Assembly: GCA_024742305.1 (NCBI GenBank)
Contig: JANSYQ010000007.1
Span: 62,001-126,000, forward strand
Direction of reading: 5' to 3'
DNA from: a bacterium
GTDB lineage: Bacteria; Bacteroidota; Bacteroidia; Flavobacteriales_D; Crocinitomicaceae
Length of the DNA: 64,000 nt
Positions within the stretch are counted from its first letter, which is position 1. Every line of letters begins with the position of its first letter. Under the pieces are notes generated by a model. The model was not told where the DNA came from and did not search any database. It was given only the letters and a program-made list of their open reading frames with translations. Of this stretch, positions 1 through 8,692 are shown in pieces. The position numbers and the translations under genes are program-made.

Positions 1-1640
1 TTTGAACGGTTCTGGAGCTTCTACCTATGTTTGGGATAACGGAGTAACCAACGGAACACCATTTGTACCGCCAGTTGGCACAACAACATACACGGTGACA
101 GGAACGGATGCAAACGGCTGTGTGAACACGGATCAGGTGGATGTAAACGTGAATCCACTGCCAACAGTAGACGCTGGACCGGACCAAACAGTATGTACAG
201 GGACGTCAGTAACACTGAGTGGATCAGGAGCATCAACTTACAACTGGAGCAACGGAGTCATTGACGGTGTAGCCTTTACACCAGCAATCGGTGCCATTGA
301 TTATACGGTGACTGGAACAGACGCAAACGGATGTTCTAGTACGGATATCGTAAACGTTACCGTGAATCCGCTTCCGAACGTCAACGCAGGACCTGATCAA
401 ACGGTATGTGATGGTGCGCAAGTAACGTTGAGTGGCTCAGGTGCTCAAACCTACGTTTGGGACAACGGAATTACAGACGGCGTAGCGTTTACTCCAGCCG
501 TTGGAACTACAACTTACACAGTGACAGGAACGGATGCAAACGGCTGTGTGAACACGGATCAGGTGGACGTAACTGTCAACCCGCTTCCAACAGTAGAAGC
601 TGGACCAAATCAAACGGTTTGTGAAGGCGTACAAGTGACCTTGAGTGGATCAGGAGCTCAAACCTATGCATGGGACAACGGAATCACGAATGGCGTAGCC
701 TTTACGCCGGCAGTTGGAACGACAACGTATACAGTAACAGGAACAGATGGAAACGGATGTGTTAATAACGACCAAGTGGATGTAACCGTAAATCCTCTTC
801 CAATAGTGGACGCTGGACCGAACCAAACCGTTTGTGACGGTGAACAAGTGACCTTAAACGGCTCAGGAGCATCATCCTACGCATGGGATAACGGAATTAC
901 AGATGGCGCAGCATTTACTCCATCTTTAGGAACTACAACGTATACCGTAACAGGAACGGATGCCAATGGATGTGTAAACACCGATCAAGTGGATGTAAAC
1001 GTGAACCCACTGCCAGTTGTGAGTGCTGGACCAAATCAAGAAGTTTGTGAAGGTGAGCAAGTAACGCTGAACGGTTCGGGAGCATTAACATACGTTTGGG
1101 ATAACGGGGTGATCAACGGAGTGGCATTCACTCCTTCAGTTGGAACCACAACGTATACAGTTACCGGTACAGATGCCAATGCTTGTTCTAACAACGATCA
1201 AGTAGACGTACTCGTGAACCCTCTTCCAATTGTAGCCGCAGGAGAAGATTTCTACTCATGTGACGGAGAGGAAATTACACTAAATGCAGTAGGTTCGCCG
1301 AACCTTGTATGGGGAGGCGGAATTATTGATGGGGTGCCGTTCGTACCGACTGGAACACAAGCGTACGTTGTATACGATACTTTGGCAACTGGATGTACGG
1401 CTAATGATACAATTGTCGTATACATCAATCCTAATCCAGTTGTTACTGCACCGGATGCAGAAATCTGCCCGGGTGATGGAGTGACACTGAACGGAGCAGG
1501 GGCATTAACATACGTTTGGGATAACGGAGTGACAGACGGAGTAGAATTCTATCCAACAAGCACAACGGAATACATTGTGGAAGGAACTGACGGGAATGGA
1601 TGTTCAGATGTGGATACGTCATTAGTTAGAGTGATGGAAA
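1..1640 (+). repeat. In-frame 213-bp tandem repeat array
   Basis: The codons for the NPLP linker recur at 152, 365, 578, 791, 1004 and 1217, exactly 213 bp apart, giving five complete 71-codon units, a partial unit before them and two diverged units after (about 1217-1426 and 1427-1640). Some stretches are identical between units: the 47 bp at 95-141 recur at 521-567. The array encodes the adhesin-like modules of the overlapping CDS and is not a CRISPR. Confidence 0.9.
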
Positions 1641-2182
1641 GTCCAAATGCTTCCTTCCAAATTTTGGATATGTCTCTTACCACGTTAGATCCAACTACAG
1701 GTTTTGCGAATCAAAGTGTTGGAGCCGTATCTTACGAATGGAATTTCGGAGATGGATCGAACATCAGCACAGAGTTTGAACCAACGCACACGTTCCCAAC
1801 AGATGAGCCAGGTGAGTATGAAATTGTCCTTACAGCATACTCTGCTGAAGGATGTCCTGATCAGGCAGTGAAATACATACACGTCTTCAGTGATTACACG
1901 GTCTACGTACCTAATGCATTTACACCAGACGGAAACGGAGCAAATGAGATCTTCAAGCCAGTAATGGACGGATTCGATCCGAACGATTACGAGTTATTGA
2001 TTTTTAACCGTTGGGGTGACATCATCTTTGAGTCACACAACTTAGAAGTGGGTTGGGATGGAACATTTGCACGTCAAGACTATGAAGTTCAAGACGGAGT
2101 CTACACATGGAAAATCACTGCGGGGCTTGAGAATGGTAACGATACTAAGATATTCGTTGGACACGTGACATTATTAAAATAG
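2..2182 (+). CDS. T9SS type B secreted repeat protein (5' end outside window)
   Basis: Surface or secreted protein, truncated at its N-terminus by the window edge; 726 residues are visible. The first ~480 residues are tandem ~71-residue modules, each with an AGPxQxVC motif, a W-x-N-G stretch, TYTVTGTDANGC and a closing NPLP. They resemble Ig/PKD-like adhesive beta-sandwiches. A PKD-like domain (EWNFGDGS, about 550-630) follows. The last ~95 residues form the gliding-motility-associated C-terminal domain: VPNAFTPDGNG, IFNRWG, WDG and DGVYTWKI, ending GHVTLLK. This tail is the type B T9SS sorting signal, so the protein should cross the outer membrane by T9SS and be anchored or released. The precise ligand or function cannot be told. 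A convergent terminator follows the stop. Confidence 0.9.
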   Translation: MNGSGASTYVWDNGVTNGTPFVPPVGTTTYTVTGTDANGCVNTDQVDVNVNPLPTVDAGPDQTVCTGTSVTLSGSGASTYNWSNGVIDGVAFTPAIGAIDYTVTGTDANGCSSTDIVNVTVNPLPNVNAGPDQTVCDGAQVTLSGSGAQTYVWDNGITDGVAFTPAVGTTTYTVTGTDANGCVNTDQVDVTVNPLPTVEAGPNQTVCEGVQVTLSGSGAQTYAWDNGITNGVAFTPAVGTTTYTVTGTDGNGCVNNDQVDVTVNPLPIVDAGPNQTVCDGEQVTLNGSGASSYAWDNGITDGAAFTPSLGTTTYTVTGTDANGCVNTDQVDVNVNPLPVVSAGPNQEVCEGEQVTLNGSGALTYVWDNGVINGVAFTPSVGTTTYTVTGTDANACSNNDQVDVLVNPLPIVAAGEDFYSCDGEEITLNAVGSPNLVWGGGIIDGVPFVPTGTQAYVVYDTLATGCTANDTIVVYINPNPVVTAPDAEICPGDGVTLNGAGALTYVWDNGVTDGVEFYPTSTTEYIVEGTDGNGCSDVDTSLVRVMESPNASFQILDMSLTTLDPTTGFANQSVGAVSYEWNFGDGSNISTEFEPTHTFPTDEPGEYEIVLTAYSAEGCPDQAVKYIHVFSDYTVYVPNAFTPDGNGANEIFKPVMDGFDPNDYELLIFNRWGDIIFESHNLEVGWDGTFARQDYEVQDGVYTWKITAGLENGNDTKIFVGHVTLLK

Positions 2183-2265
2183 TACAAGATTGATAAAGAA
2201 CTAGCGTTGACCGCGGCTCTCGCCGTGTCTGTAGACAGGCAGGAAGTCAGCGCTCAAACATCACT

Positions 2266-2336
2266 AAAACTCCCATCTCGAATAATGAACTTTTTCGAGT
2301 ATTCAGTTCAGAGCTTGGTTAGAGGTGGGAGTTTTT
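2266..2336. terminator. Bidirectional terminator between convergent genes
   Basis: A 14-bp stem with one G-T pair is formed by 2266-2279 (AAAACTCCCATCTC) and 2322-2335 (GAGGTGGGAGTTTT). Its A-rich start and T-rich end can act in both directions. It lies between the T9SS gene (plus) and the DUF72 gene (minus). The loop is long (42 nt) and may hold a smaller hairpin. A separate 12-nt palindrome, TGTCTGTAGACA, lies upstream at 2226-2237. Confidence 0.7.
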
Positions 2337-2374
2337 CACATTGCTAACTGCTAATGTGTGGATTGGAATCGAGG

Positions 2375-3274
2375 TTAATCGAAAAGGGTCGGGGTTTCAC
2401 CCTCCGGACTGTTTGGGACCTTCAGATTCCAGCCCATGCGAGCATTCAAGCGCTCAATGAAATACGCCGATAGCAACGGTGCATCCACCTCTAATTTCTG
2501 ATGAACAAAAAAATGGAGCTCTTCCATTCCTTGTTCCGACCACGCAGCAATGCGCTCCACCCATTCGTCCAACCGAGGATAATCAACTTCATGATAAGCC
2601 GCCACCCAGCGTACAAACGGGCTCGGGTTTGGCAAGCGCATATGCAACATATCTCTACGTCCTGGCGTGTCAACCAAGGTAAATTGCGTATTTCGTGCAG
2701 ACAGTAAATTGTGTAGCTCGTTCGCCACTGTAGCATCTTCGAACCAATCTACATGACGCACTTCCACCGTCAAAGGCAAATCTGTAGGCCAATCTTCCAC
2801 AAAATTTTGCAGTAATTGAAAGCGATTCGGAGCAAATTGTTCCTTTAGCTGGAGGAAAACCGTACCGAGTTTATCACCTAATTCAGATGCGGCAAGTATG
2901 AATCGATCCGTTGGTTCCTGAAAGTTATTCAATTGCTTGAAGTGAGAAATTTCCTGTGGAATTTTCGGAAAGAATTTAAAGTCATCAGGCGTCCGATCGC
3001 GCCATTTAGCAAACTGTTCCGGCGAAAAAATGCGATAAAACGTTGAGTTCATCTCAATGGCATTGAATTGACGGGAGTAATACGCCAAATCGTCTTTGGT
3101 TCCCCTTGGATAAAATCCTTTCATATCCGCTCGACTCCATCGTGCCGCACCGATGTACACATTTGGTTGTCCGGATTTCCGCCCTTTTTTTACGAAGGTA
3201 TTTAAGGTGTCCGAATGATCTTTCGGTAAGGTGAAATCAACTAACTCCGGGTGAAGGACTTTTCCAAATTGCAT
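2375..3274 (-). CDS. DUF72 (YecE-like) family protein
   Basis: A 299-residue cytoplasmic protein of the DUF72/YecE family, a TIM-barrel-like fold of uncertain biochemical role. Visible family features are VYIGAARWSRADMKGFYP near residue 40, the NAIEMNSTFYR strand near residue 72, FKFFPKIPQEISH near 100, and LPLTVEVRHVDWF near 168 with its conserved E-x-R. The length is typical. No signal peptide. The gene is transcribed alone toward the convergent T9SS gene and shares the terminator at 2266-2336. The start chosen (MQFGKVLHPE) agrees with the family, although the first ~35 residues before VYIGAARWS are longer than in many homologues. Family assignment is firm; the function is not known. Confidence 0.88.
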   Translation of the reverse strand: MQFGKVLHPELVDFTLPKDHSDTLNTFVKKGRKSGQPNVYIGAARWSRADMKGFYPRGTKDDLAYYSRQFNAIEMNSTFYRIFSPEQFAKWRDRTPDDFKFFPKIPQEISHFKQLNNFQEPTDRFILAASELGDKLGTVFLQLKEQFAPNRFQLLQNFVEDWPTDLPLTVEVRHVDWFEDATVANELHNLLSARNTQFTLVDTPGRRDMLHMRLPNPSPFVRWVAAYHEVDYPRLDEWVERIAAWSEQGMEELHFFVHQKLEVDAPLLSAYFIERLNARMGWNLKVPNSPEGETPTLFD

Positions 3275-3324
3275 GCGGTGAGATAAGATTTAAAAGGTTA
3301 ATATTGGAGTTGAATATACAATTT

Positions 3325-3669
3325 ATGAAAAAGCTTCTACTCGTCATCATTCCGTTATTGCTCACCGGCTTTGTTTCTTATGCTCAGACGGGTTGGGATA
3401 TAAAACTCACACCATCTAAGGGCAATACTGTACGTTCCAAAGATTTCATTATTCTCGAAGTAGTATTACCCCATCCTGATTCTTTGAGTTATCACATGAA
3501 TATTAATGGATGCGGAATAGATAAGTTTGATAGCAAAGGTAATTTTCTACCAAGACATCAGTTTCATATAATACCGGAAGGAAAAGAGTTTTCTGTTGTA
3601 TTGCGTAAGGAGGAAGAAGGTGAAATCCTAGTAGAAAAGGTGGTTACCGTCAAACAAAAACGCAAGTAG
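3325..3669 (+). CDS. Small secreted protein of unknown function
   Basis: A 114-residue protein that I do not recognise. It starts with a clear Sec signal peptide (MKKLLLVIIPLLLTGFVSYA, cleavage before Q). The mature part is ~95 residues, probably a single beta-sandwich (DIKLTPSKGNTVRSKDFIILEVVLP), ending in a basic tail. The open frame extends upstream to a TTG at 3304, but ATG at 3325 puts the lysines and hydrophobic core at the N-terminus and is preferred. It stands alone between the DUF72 gene, which is divergent from it, and the MBOAT operon, which is convergent with it. No T9SS tail is present, so it is probably periplasmic. Confidence 0.7.
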   Translation: MKKLLLVIIPLLLTGFVSYAQTGWDIKLTPSKGNTVRSKDFIILEVVLPHPDSLSYHMNINGCGIDKFDSKGNFLPRHQFHIIPEGKEFSVVLRKEEEGEILVEKVVTVKQKRK

Positions 3670-3715
3670 TCAAAAGTCTCTCTAGTAGTATGCAGTTTGA
3701 TTCCGCAGATAGACC

Positions 3716-5671
3716 TTAGAATTGTAGGTAAACAAACGGTGGCTGCTCGGCTCCAATAGCCTGATACATGAGGAAGACGATGATTGCCACGCAAATGGCT
3801 TGCACCGGAACAGGCATTGCGGTATAAGCATCCTCATACAGTTTTTTAACCTTATTTGGTAGCCAGTGAACAATAAATCCGGCAATCATGATGATGATGG
3901 GAATGTAGAATAAATCCCAAAACTTCCAGAAATACTCCATTGTGAACTCGAAGTTGTTCCAAATACGATCCAAGAGTTTTCCGGGAAGCAAATCGGCGGC
4001 AGCATCCTCTAAGCCTTTTTCTTTGAACGGCCCTTTTCGCGCCTCATCTAACTTGAACCAAATTCGCGTAAACGTAATGAAATTGAAGGTTACGAAGATT
4101 TGCCAAAATCGAACGTAGACATTTTTAAAGAATCCAACGCTCTGTGCTTTCTTCGTGATCAAATGGATGATCAACATCAAAGTAGCAGATCCCATCCAAG
4201 CGTAATAAACATAGTGAATCGCGATGTGATCCAGCCATGGGAAGTTTACCAGCAAGATACAGTAAATCGCATAGGCAATAAACCCTTTCGATAAGTACCA
4301 AAACGCCGATTTCGAGGTCAGATATTCGTTAATGCGTTTCCAGTATTTGAAGATCAACAAAGCACAACCGTTCATCGCTCCCCAAATCACGAAATTCTCA
4401 CTGGCCCCGTGCCACAGACCTCCAACTACCATTGTGATAATGAGGTTTAAATCGCGGTGGACGTAGCGTTTGAAGTTTTTGATGGTCGCCCAACCAATGA
4501 GGTAAACAATAGTAACTCCGAGGTAGACCCAAAGTAAATCGTACCATTGCGTGATAAATATCAGGAAGACGAATATGATGAATATGGCGATGTACGAGCC
4601 AAGCGTTCCGGTTCGGTTTCCTCCCAGCGGGATGTAGAGATAGTCGCGTAACCAAGAACCCAACGAAATGTGCCATCTGCGCCAAAAATCAGCAACGCTA
4701 ATCGCTTTGTAGGGCGAGTTGAAATTGGGTTTTAGTTCGAAGCCCATGAGGCGCGAGAGTCCAATGGCGATGTCTGTATAACCCGAAAAATCTGCGTAAA
4801 TGTGAATCGAATACGCCCACATGACTATCACAAAAACAAACCCCGGATAGGTATCAAAAGTGAAGGTTTCTGTGAAGAGAATCTTATCGATAAAATGTAC
4901 TACGAGGAAATCGGCAATGACAATTTTCTTGACTAGCCCTTTCACAATTTGAATAATCGACCAGCTGAATTCCTGTTTATTTAAAGAGAACGGCCTTGCA
5001 ATCTGAGGGATGAAATCGCGTGCTCGAACAATCGGCCCCATGACCAATTGCGGGAAGAATGTTACGAAGAAAGAGTAGTGGAAGAAGTTTTTAACGGGCT
5101 TAATTTCCTCCCGATAAATATCCACTACGTAGCTGATATTTTGGAAGGTAAAGAACGAAACTCCCACCGGCAATAGAATCTTTTCTACGAAGGTACCATC
5201 TCCAAAAAATCCGTTACCGAACTGGGCGAAATGGTTGACCAACTCGATGTCCGTATCGAACATTTGATTGAACGAATCGGTGAAAAAGTAGGCGTATTTA
5301 AAGTATCCTAGTATTAATAAGTTGAATATTGCGGAAACTGCAATAATCCATTTCTTGTTGATCGACTTTTCTGCCTTGTAAATTCTTTCACCAAGGAAGT
5401 AATTGACGGCGACGCTGATGATGAGTAGGAGCATGTACAGCCCCGAAGTTTTGTAGAAAAAGAACAAACTGATAACCGTCAGAAATATACTTCGCGTAAC
5501 GATGTGCTTGTTCAAAAACGAGAATACGGCCATCACCAAAAGGAAGAAGAGCCAGAAATCTAACTTGGTAAAAACTAGTGACGAACCTTCGCCTACTTCC
5601 CAAGAAAAGATGGTGCTGAAGCGGGTAAATAACTCGCCAAATTGCCAGTCCGAATTCATCAACAGGTTCAT
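3716..5671 (-). CDS. MBOAT family O-acyltransferase (AlgI-like)
   Basis: A 651-residue polytopic membrane protein of the membrane-bound O-acyltransferase family, AlgI/PatA/DltB branch. Members pass acyl groups, usually acetyl, across the cytoplasmic membrane to an extracytoplasmic glycan or to a partner esterase. Family hallmarks are DFSGYTDIAIGLSRLMGF, FNSPYKAISVADFWRRWHIS with H334, LYIPLGGNR, and VVGGLWHGAS with the putative catalytic H421. Many hydrophobic segments span the protein. It is longer than AlgI (~500 residues) because of a C-terminal extension with further membrane segments. The start codon overlaps the stop of the upstream SGNH gene (5668-5671), so the two are probably translationally coupled. 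The acceptor glycan cannot be read from the sequence. Confidence 0.9.
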   Translation of the reverse strand: MNLLMNSDWQFGELFTRFSTIFSWEVGEGSSLVFTKLDFWLFFLLVMAVFSFLNKHIVTRSIFLTVISLFFFYKTSGLYMLLLIISVAVNYFLGERIYKAEKSINKKWIIAVSAIFNLLILGYFKYAYFFTDSFNQMFDTDIELVNHFAQFGNGFFGDGTFVEKILLPVGVSFFTFQNISYVVDIYREEIKPVKNFFHYSFFVTFFPQLVMGPIVRARDFIPQIARPFSLNKQEFSWSIIQIVKGLVKKIVIADFLVVHFIDKILFTETFTFDTYPGFVFVIVMWAYSIHIYADFSGYTDIAIGLSRLMGFELKPNFNSPYKAISVADFWRRWHISLGSWLRDYLYIPLGGNRTGTLGSYIAIFIIFVFLIFITQWYDLLWVYLGVTIVYLIGWATIKNFKRYVHRDLNLIITMVVGGLWHGASENFVIWGAMNGCALLIFKYWKRINEYLTSKSAFWYLSKGFIAYAIYCILLVNFPWLDHIAIHYVYYAWMGSATLMLIIHLITKKAQSVGFFKNVYVRFWQIFVTFNFITFTRIWFKLDEARKGPFKEKGLEDAAADLLPGKLLDRIWNNFEFTMEYFWKFWDLFYIPIIIMIAGFIVHWLPNKVKKLYEDAYTAMPVPVQAICVAIIVFLMYQAIGAEQPPFVYLQF

Positions 5672-7023
5672 CGATTCGATTTCATTAGTAGTTCTCGTTT
5701 CTCCATTTGATCCATGAACTTCATAAACGCGTCAAGGTACAAATCTCCCTTAAAATGGTAACCATCAGGCGTAAAATGAATCAAATCGCGTTTCATTAGT
5801 TTATTGTTCTTCCAGGTCTTACTCGACCCAAGTTCTCCCATCAATCCATAAAGATCCCAAACCGCCATTTCGTATTCTTGCGCTAACTCAATAATCACAT
5901 CACGCTCTCGTGCGATGTTCCGATTCAAGTAGTACTTTCGATAATACGAATCGTTAGGAACGGTGAGTAGCAAAGCACAATCGGGATTGGCACGAAGCAC
6001 CATTTTCATCACTTTCTCCAAGTTTGCTTTGTATACGCTTGGTTTGAACCTGTCATAAGGCACATTTCCATCGTTGGTTCCAACGGAGAATGCGAAGAAA
6101 TCAGGGGGGTAGGTCTTCAGTTGCTCTTCGAAATTGACGTTCGCCAAATAGGTATATAATCCTGCACCATTAATACCGATGGCGGTATAAGAAATACCCG
6201 GTCGATCGTTCATCATTACAAATCCATACAACTCCAGCTCGGGTGCTTCTGGTCCAGTACGCGCAAACTGAACGTTCAAGGTGTCCACACCATCCGAGAA
6301 CCAAACATCCGTATAGCCCAACTCGGCATTGTGTTTCGTTTTCGTTCGCAACAATTCGTCAGCACCAAAGTGCATCCAGTAGGGGAACTCGCCCTTGTTG
6401 TGGAAGATCCGTACATGACTAATGGGTGGTTTGTTCTCCGTGTGGTCGTATTTAAATTTTATGGTGATGATAGAATCAGGACAGGTAACGGCAGCTCCCA
6501 AAAGTCCATAATCAATATCATATTTGCTCGGTCTGTGAGGAATACATCGGTAGGGATGCCAATCGTTCGGGGAAGAGAACTCGTAGTTCCAAGGGTTGTT
6601 CGTTCCTGCTAAATCGAAGGGAAAAACCCATCCGCGCTCTCCCGGAATGTTGGACCATCGGTTCTGCAAATGCTCACGAACATCATTGGTATAAATGTCG
6701 GCTTGCAAGTGAGAACCACCAATGTGATACATGTTCAAGGTTCCTTCCTTCTTATCGCGAAGCCGCTTCATCTTTTTGAAGAGTACCTCAAAATTGGGGC
6801 TATTCTCGGTATAAAACTGATAGTTGTTTTTCTTGAAATCAACGAAAGGATAGTCCGATTTTGCGGCGGTATCGAATTCACGAAAATCGGGGAAAGTGTA
6901 GGTGTTTAAAGCACCATTCCAAGCCGTTGTGTCAATCATGACGGTATCGTATGCTACGAGTTCATCCTGACTCCATGACGAGGTCAGCAACAGGCTTAGA
7001 AGTATGGTTACAACAAATCTCAA
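5668..7023 (-). CDS. Exported SGNH/GDSL-like protein, partner of MBOAT
   Basis: A 451-residue protein with a signal peptide (MRFVVTILLSLLLTSSWSQ). Around residues 100-106 it has YHIGGSHLQ, corresponding to block I of SGNH hydrolases with S104 as the candidate nucleophile in GGSH rather than GDSH. FSVGTNDGN (block III-like) and a C-terminal DLIHFTPDGY (the D-x-x-H dyad) complete the set. With the MBOAT gene downstream (4-bp overlap) and a second SGNH gene directly upstream, it probably acts in the periplasm as the O-acyl transferase or esterase arm of a glycan-modification system, comparable in layout to AlgI/AlgJ/AlgX. Substrate and direction of the reaction are inferred, not shown. Confidence 0.8.
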   Translation of the reverse strand: MRFVVTILLSLLLTSSWSQDELVAYDTVMIDTTAWNGALNTYTFPDFREFDTAAKSDYPFVDFKKNNYQFYTENSPNFEVLFKKMKRLRDKKEGTLNMYHIGGSHLQADIYTNDVREHLQNRWSNIPGERGWVFPFDLAGTNNPWNYEFSSPNDWHPYRCIPHRPSKYDIDYGLLGAAVTCPDSIITIKFKYDHTENKPPISHVRIFHNKGEFPYWMHFGADELLRTKTKHNAELGYTDVWFSDGVDTLNVQFARTGPEAPELELYGFVMMNDRPGISYTAIGINGAGLYTYLANVNFEEQLKTYPPDFFAFSVGTNDGNVPYDRFKPSVYKANLEKVMKMVLRANPDCALLLTVPNDSYYRKYYLNRNIARERDVIIELAQEYEMAVWDLYGLMGELGSSKTWKNNKLMKRDLIHFTPDGYHFKGDLYLDAFMKFMDQMEKRELLMKSNR

Positions 7024-8487
7024 CTATAAACTCTTTTTCCACCTAGCATAGGCGGCAATGAAGGCTTCGTAAAACTTTTGCGACGCTATTTTGGCACCGG
7101 CATTACTAAAGTGGATGTGATCGTTGCCCGCAAGTCCTTTTTCTACCCATGATGGCATGGAATTTTTGCCTCCCATGGCAGCGTACAGGTTCCAAAATGC
7201 TCCACCTGCATCTTGTGTCACCTTTCGCATTTGACTCACACAATACGGCAGGTATTCGTATGTCTCGTAAATTCCCTCGTCGTTTTTCGACATATCACTA
7301 GGTCCAATAACGATAATGGCGGCGCCAGGATTCATGGCTTTCACTCGGTTGATTTGTCCCTTGAAGTAGCCGGCAAAATTGCGCACGCTTACACTGTCCT
7401 TGAAGAAGGGTACCGAGTTTCCACCAAACTGCATGATCACCAATTTTGTATTGAGCTCTTTGTACATTGGGGTCGCTGTAGCGCTGTTTAAACGACCGAA
7501 AACCGTACCACTGGAGCCGCGCATTCCGATGTTCGAAACTTGAACGCCGTAATCGCCCTCAAGAGAGAAGGCACAGATGTTTGGACTTACCTTTCCGATG
7601 AATTCGTATTTCAGTTTTCCCGGAGTTGTTGGGAATGATAACGCAACAGTATGCTGTGCTCCATCGGTAATTAGTTGTTCTTGATGAATCAGTGTTCCGT
7701 TCTCGTAAACGTTCAATTTCACAGGAGCCTTACAGTCGTTGTAGTGCATTTTTACATTATTGAACTGACGCGCTCGTGCATACGCAGAACCTGAGTTTTG
7801 CACTTCAATCCAGCCTGTTACTTCCTTAAGTGTGTCCAACTTCACAGAGTCCGCGTACTCTAGCGTAAATCGAGCGGCAGATGCCATCACGCCATACTTT
7901 CCGCTTTTCAATGAGGCCCCTCCAAATGCTGTATAACGCTGGAAGTTCTCTGAAAAACTTTGTTTGAAGGAAACTGTACTGTAAACGTTTGTTGCCGGAA
8001 TAAGCCCGGGACCAAATCCACCAAATTGATTCTGTATGCGTTGGCGAATGAATCCTGTCATGCGATCTCCTTCAATTTGAGAATCACCATAGTGCAGAAT
8101 AGAAATTTTGGTTTTGTTGGCGGCAACACCATCCAAAACTTGAAAAAATGCATGAAGATTGGCTTCTCCAGCGTCGTTCATCAATAATTCCGTGGAGGCA
8201 TTTTCACTCACATCCCCACCCGACGGAGCACCGAAATCGCCGTTAGAACCATTCATGTGTTGTAACAAAGGATCTTCGGTCATCGAAGTATCTACATCCG
8301 CCACGATTTCTTCAATGTCTTTCTTTTCTTGAGTTTTCGGATGAATGAATTTTTCAAAGGTGAGAAACTTCCAATTGTGTCCTGCAACTTTCCAGCCTTC
8401 ATCCGGCACGTAAGCTGTAATCAAGAACAATACAGCGAGAATTCCCGCCATGAATAAGGTAATATGAAGTCCTTTAATCTGTTTCAA
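7024..8487 (-). CDS. Membrane-anchored SGNH/GDSL-like protein
   Basis: A 487-residue protein with an N-terminal membrane segment (about 8-27) and an extracytoplasmic rest. After a low-complexity linker (about 55-110) it has LHYGDSQIEGDRM, with S136 in the classical GDS block, then FGGNSVPFF (block III) and NDHIHFSNAG near the C-terminus (D-x-x-H). It is the first gene of the operon; its stop abuts the start of the next SGNH gene. The start is uncertain: the frame opens with TTG at 8487, giving KQIKGLH before the hydrophobic stretch, and the first ATG is at 8451 inside that stretch. The basic N-terminus favours TTG. It is probably the anchored acetyltransferase or esterase of the O-acylation module. 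Confidence 0.8.
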   Translation of the reverse strand: MKQIKGLHITLFMAGILAVLFLITAYVPDEGWKVAGHNWKFLTFEKFIHPKTQEKKDIEEIVADVDTSMTEDPLLQHMNGSNGDFGAPSGGDVSENASTELLMNDAGEANLHAFFQVLDGVAANKTKISILHYGDSQIEGDRMTGFIRQRIQNQFGGFGPGLIPATNVYSTVSFKQSFSENFQRYTAFGGASLKSGKYGVMASAARFTLEYADSVKLDTLKEVTGWIEVQNSGSAYARARQFNNVKMHYNDCKAPVKLNVYENGTLIHQEQLITDGAQHTVALSFPTTPGKLKYEFIGKVSPNICAFSLEGDYGVQVSNIGMRGSSGTVFGRLNSATATPMYKELNTKLVIMQFGGNSVPFFKDSVSVRNFAGYFKGQINRVKAMNPGAAIIVIGPSDMSKNDEGIYETYEYLPYCVSQMRKVTQDAGGAFWNLYAAMGGKNSMPSWVEKGLAGNDHIHFSNAGAKIASQKFYEAFIAAYARWKKSL

Positions 8488-8593
8488 AACGTTACAATGG
8501 CGTAAAATTAGGGAGTATTCAGCAAAGCGAGAGACCGTTGGGGATTATTTATTAAGAATTAACAGGTGAATAAAGACGCTCACGTTGGTAAAA

Positions 8594-8684
8594 GGTAGAA
8601 AGCTATAAGTTGAAAGTGTAATATTCCTCTCAACTTTATGGTTATAACTTTGAGCCTTTCACTTTCTACTTTCTACTTTCTACC
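8594..8684. repeat. Nested inverted repeat with ACTTTCT tandem repeats
   Basis: GGTAGAAAG at 8594-8602 is the reverse complement of CTTTCTACC at 8676-8684, and GAAAGTG at 8612-8618 is the reverse complement of CACTTTC at 8660-8666. The right side consists of ACTTTCT-like heptamers in tandem (8661-8682). It lies just upstream of the yyaL-like gene and could fold in its mRNA leader. Confidence 0.6.
8645..8652 (+). promoter_or_regulatory. -7 element (TAnnTTTG) for the YyaL-like gene
   Basis: TAACTTTG matches the Bacteroidota -7 consensus TAnnTTTG exactly, 40 nt before the start codon at 8693. I see no TTG at the usual -33 spacing. Confidence 0.45.
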
Positions 8685-8692
8685 TTTAGGGT

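Noticed and set aside
437-847. Long antisense ORFs opposite the 213-bp repeats
   Set aside because: They are periodic shadows of the repeat codons on the plus strand, with no signal peptide, RBS or plausible composition.
1-1640. CRISPR-like periodicity
   Set aside because: The 213-bp repeats are in frame, with no short spacer/repeat alternation and no cas genes; they encode protein modules.
4398-4685. 95-codon minus-strand ORF inside the MBOAT gene
   Set aside because: It is an out-of-frame shadow of a strongly supported membrane protein gene.
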